From contig PUOG01000320.1 of the NCBI GenBank assembly GCA_003552745.1, forward strand, positions 1 through 8,219: DNA of 8,219 nucleotides, written 5' to 3'. Position 1 is the stretch's first letter; each line of letters opens with the position of its first letter. The notes under the pieces were generated by a model that ran no database searches, was not told where the DNA came from, and saw only the letters and a list, made by a program, of their open reading frames with translations. Positions 6,485 through 8,219 of this stretch are shown here, piece by piece. A program made the translations under genes and the position numbers. The DNA is from Spirochaetaceae bacterium. GTDB taxonomy: Bacteria > Spirochaetota > Spirochaetia > DSM-27196 > SKKC01.

Positions 6485-7801
6485 CTACTGAAGTATCATT
6501 TCGGCTTCGTCGAAGAACCGGTCTACCGCTTCTTCGATAGAGAGCTGTCCGAACTGGATCGCTTCTCCTGCATCGTCGAAAGCGGACTCGACCTCCGGCC
6601 TCTCGGGAGGATCGAATGGCGCCGGCGAGCCTTCGTCAGCGATCGCGAGGGTGCGCTGAATTCCATCCAGCTCCCTGGCCTCCATATCTCCGACCAGACT
6701 GGCCACGAGTTCCTGCATCTCCGTGGCAGGAGGCGGGCCCTGTTCGGTCAGAAAGACTTCGGCGGCCTCTTCGGTATTCGTGAAGAAACTGATGAAACGC
6801 GCCGCAGCCTCCGGGTTATCCGAGTCGGACGAGATTGCGAGATACGCACCCTCGATGAACTCGCCGACCTCCCCTCCCGGAAGGGTGGGGTGTCTCAACA
6901 GATGCGCCTCGCCACCTTCGAGATGCGGCTCGAAGTGGGTAATCTGATTAAAAGGGGCCTGGTGGAGTCCGACTCGTCCTTGAGCAAACAGCGACTGTTC
7001 GGGAGGCAGGCCTTCTTGCTCGGCGTCGGTCTCGGCATCCGGGATCGCACCGGCTTCCCTGAGGTCCTGCCAGAATTCGTACCATCCGATCATCATCTCG
7101 CGGTCGAATCCGAGCTGGCCGTCTTCGGTGAAGAGCTCTCCACCTTCCTGTCGAACCCAGTACTGGAACGGTGTAAAGGTCCCGGTGCTCATATCACTAG
7201 CCCCGAAATAGCCCTCACCGTAACCCTGCTCCTCGAAAGCTTGGGCGACAGCAATAGCGGTCTCGGCGAACTCTTCTCTCGTCCAATCGAAGTCCGGATA
7301 TTCGAGACCGAGCTCGTCGAACACCGCGGTGTTATACATCCATCCGGTCATCGTGACGCCCTTCGCCGTCATGAGTAATTCACCTTCGAGCTCACCGGAT
7401 CCGATCACGGACTCCGGAATGCCGTCAAGATTAAGATACCCTTCTTCCACCAACGGCCACATATCAATGAGTGCACCACGGCGGGCATACGAGGCAACTT
7501 GGAACTGATGCATGCTCACGACATCGGGGGCGTTTCCGCCCGCCACCTGTGTCGTAAGGCGATCCCAATAGTCGCCCCAACTCGTGGGTTCTCGGGCGAC
7601 ACGAATGTCGGGATTCGCCTCTTCGAAACGGTCGGCGATCTCGTTATAGACTTCATGCCGGGACGAATCACCCCACCACGGGAATCGTATCTCTACGACC
7701 TCATCCTCAGCCTCTTCTTGAGCTCCGCCCGAAAAGAGAGGGAACGCGATCAAAGAAACAAGTAAGGTAACAAGCACCTTCTTCAATGTTGAACGGAACA
7801 T
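6485..7801 (-). CDS. Sugar ABC transporter solute-binding protein (family 1, CUT1)
   Basis: A 438-residue extracytoplasmic binding protein for a sugar or glycoside importer. The N-terminus is an export signal: basic FRSTLKK, hydrophobic core about 9-23, then LFSGGAQEE. There is no lipobox cysteine and I see no cysteine anywhere in the protein. Family-1 features include IRFPWWGDSSRHEVYNEIAD near the start, GNAPDVVSM (89-97), GWMYNTAVFDELGL (153-166) with FDWTREEF following, and GRVGLHQAPFNQI later. It is rich in Glu and Asp, as expected for saline or alkaline habitats. The chosen ATG at 7801 has AAGGAGG (plus 7806-7812) 4 nt upstream; the frame is open 34 codons further, but that stretch lacks a signal sequence. 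First gene of the importer operon, followed by two permeases, and driven by an operator-bearing promoter. Confidence 0.95.
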   Translation of the reverse strand: MFRSTLKKVLVTLLVSLIAFPLFSGGAQEEAEDEVVEIRFPWWGDSSRHEVYNEIADRFEEANPDIRVAREPTSWGDYWDRLTTQVAGGNAPDVVSMHQFQVASYARRGALIDMWPLVEEGYLNLDGIPESVIGSGELEGELLMTAKGVTMTGWMYNTAVFDELGLEYPDFDWTREEFAETAIAVAQAFEEQGYGEGYFGASDMSTGTFTPFQYWVRQEGGELFTEDGQLGFDREMMIGWYEFWQDLREAGAIPDAETDAEQEGLPPEQSLFAQGRVGLHQAPFNQITHFEPHLEGGEAHLLRHPTLPGGEVGEFIEGAYLAISSDSDNPEAAARFISFFTNTEEAAEVFLTEQGPPPATEMQELVASLVGDMEARELDGIQRTLAIADEGSPAPFDPPERPEVESAFDDAGEAIQFGQLSIEEAVDRFFDEAEMILQ

Positions 7802-7927
7802 GGTTCCTCCTTCGACGTAAATGTGTCGGCGGCGCCAGTATCCGCCGTTCGTCCAAGGGATCCGGCCGGCACGGCCCGACCCCCGACCTCTGATACGAAC
7901 CAAACGGGATGGTCTCCGCCGACTTTC

Positions 7928-7945
7928 TAACTGCTATAACAGTTA
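7928..7945. promoter_or_regulatory. Operator copy 2: 18-bp palindrome
   Basis: TAACTGCTATAACAGTTA, identical to copy 1 and followed by the same CACTG. It begins 9 bp downstream of the -10 box of the importer promoter, over the expected transcription start, so binding of a protein here should block the importer operon. Confidence 0.85.
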
Positions 7946-7954
7946 CACTGCTTG

Positions 7955-7983
7955 ATACTGTACCGAGTTTGACCGTGTGTCAA
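7955..7983 (-). promoter_or_regulatory. Promoter of the sugar importer operon
   Basis: Minus-strand TTGACA (7983-7978), 17-bp spacer and CAGTAT (7960-7955), then operator copy 2. The -10 matches only 3 of 6 consensus bases, but box position and operator distance repeat those of the dehydrogenase-operon promoter. Predicted leader to the ATG at 7801 is about 147 nt; in it I see only short GC-rich inverted repeats (for example around 7828-7846). Confidence 0.72.
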
Positions 7984-8129
7984 CCGTGAATTCCCCGACC
8001 TCTGTTGCCGATTCGATGTAACCGGAATAGATCGGGTTTCGCTCACCGGCGGAAATGGCCCCCATTACCTCGAAGTATCGGGAGAGTTGACCATGGTAAC
8101 CGGCGCGTACGAACATAAAAGCAACGAGC

Positions 8130-8158
8130 TTGACAGATTCAACTCGACGGTTCACGCT
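8130..8158 (+). promoter_or_regulatory. Promoter of the gene at the right edge
   Basis: Plus-strand TTGACA (8130-8135), 17-bp spacer and CACGCT (8153-8158), followed after 10 bp by operator copy 3. The -10 is poor by consensus (2 of 6); the call rests on the conserved TTGACA-to-operator spacing. A CATAAC at 8167-8172 with TCGACG 17 bp upstream is a possible alternative pair. Confidence 0.5.
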
Positions 8159-8168
8159 GATGTAAACA

Positions 8169-8186
8169 TAACTGTTATACCAGTTA
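8169..8186. promoter_or_regulatory. Operator copy 3: 18-bp palindrome
   Basis: TAACTGTTATACCAGTTA; symmetry extends to CATAACTG...CAGTTATG (8167-8188), 10 of 11 pairs. Read in the direction of transcription it differs from copies 1 and 2 at a single base (C instead of G at position 12). It sits between the proposed promoter and the ATG at 8210. Confidence 0.82.
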
Positions 8187-8209
8187 TGAGACTACACATT
8201 GGAGGAGTA

Positions 8210-8219
8210 ATGAGTAATC
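8210..8219 (+). CDS. Start of an unidentified rightward gene (truncated)
   Basis: Only ATG AGT AAT C (Met-Ser-Asn) is visible before the window ends. The start is supported by GGAGGAG at 8201-8207, the same 4-nt gap from GGAGG to ATG as at the binding-protein gene, and by the promoter and operator just upstream. The same frame is open back to an ATG at 8093, preceded by GGGAG, which would add 39 residues, but then the promoter and operator would lie inside the coding region, so I prefer 8210. It is divergent from the importer. The product cannot be identified; an autoregulated repressor or another catabolic gene would fit. Confidence 0.5.

Noticed and set aside
6434..7378. Plus-strand open frame opposite the solute-binding protein gene (314 codons)
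   Set aside because: Antisense shadow; the minus-strand protein has a signal peptide and family-1 binding-protein motifs.
7802..7903. Upstream start at 7903 for the solute-binding protein
   Set aside because: The extra 34 residues precede an intact signal peptide, and AAGGAGG sits right before the ATG at 7801.
7943..8155. Minus-strand open frame of 70 codons between the importer and the right-edge gene
   Set aside because: It overlaps operator copy 2 and both TTGACA boxes, has no recognisable family motif, and no convincing ribosome binding site; more likely an open frame by chance in GC-rich regulatory DNA.

Overview
The window is a GC-rich bacterial catabolic locus with no RNA genes, insertion sequences or CRISPR arrays. 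The organism is most likely a free-living, possibly salt-tolerant spirochaete. This rests mainly on the solute-binding protein, whose export signal ends in FSGGAQEE with no lipobox cysteine and whose mature part is cysteine-free and very acidic, a style I associate with Spirochaetales. It is inference, not proof.

Layout from left to right. (1) A leftward four-gene operon occupies 3237 to 1. It encodes, in transcription order, a beta-hydroxyacid (3-hydroxyisobutyrate-type) dehydrogenase, an RraA/HMG-aldolase family protein, a malate/L-lactate dehydrogenase family (Ldh_2) oxidoreductase, and an iron-containing alcohol dehydrogenase cut by the window edge. (2) A 335-bp divergent regulatory region (3238-3572) carries a promoter and palindromic operator for that operon and a separate promoter for the next gene. 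(3) A rightward DUF4434 protein (3573-4502) looks like a cytoplasmic TIM-barrel glycosidase-type protein and appears to be translated from a nearly leaderless mRNA. (4) A leftward CUT1-type sugar ABC importer (7801 to 4547) comprises a solute-binding protein and two permeases, with two tandem hairpins after the binding-protein gene. No ATPase is encoded here. (5) A 408-bp divergent regulatory region (7802-8209) carries two more copies of the operator. (6) Only the first codons of a rightward gene are visible at the right edge (8210).

The main discovery is regulatory. Three promoters share a TTGACA box and an 18-bp palindrome TAACTGTTATA(G/C)CAGTTA placed 31-33 bp downstream of that box, in the same orientation relative to transcription. 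One drives the dehydrogenase/aldolase operon, one the importer, and one the gene leaving the window. This ties transport and metabolism into one regulon, probably under a single repressor whose palindrome resembles those of GntR-family regulators.

A working model is that the importer brings in a glycoside or sugar derivative, the DUF4434 protein acts on it inside the cell, and the dehydrogenases and aldolase degrade the released hydroxy or oxo acid. The substrate cannot be read from the sequence.
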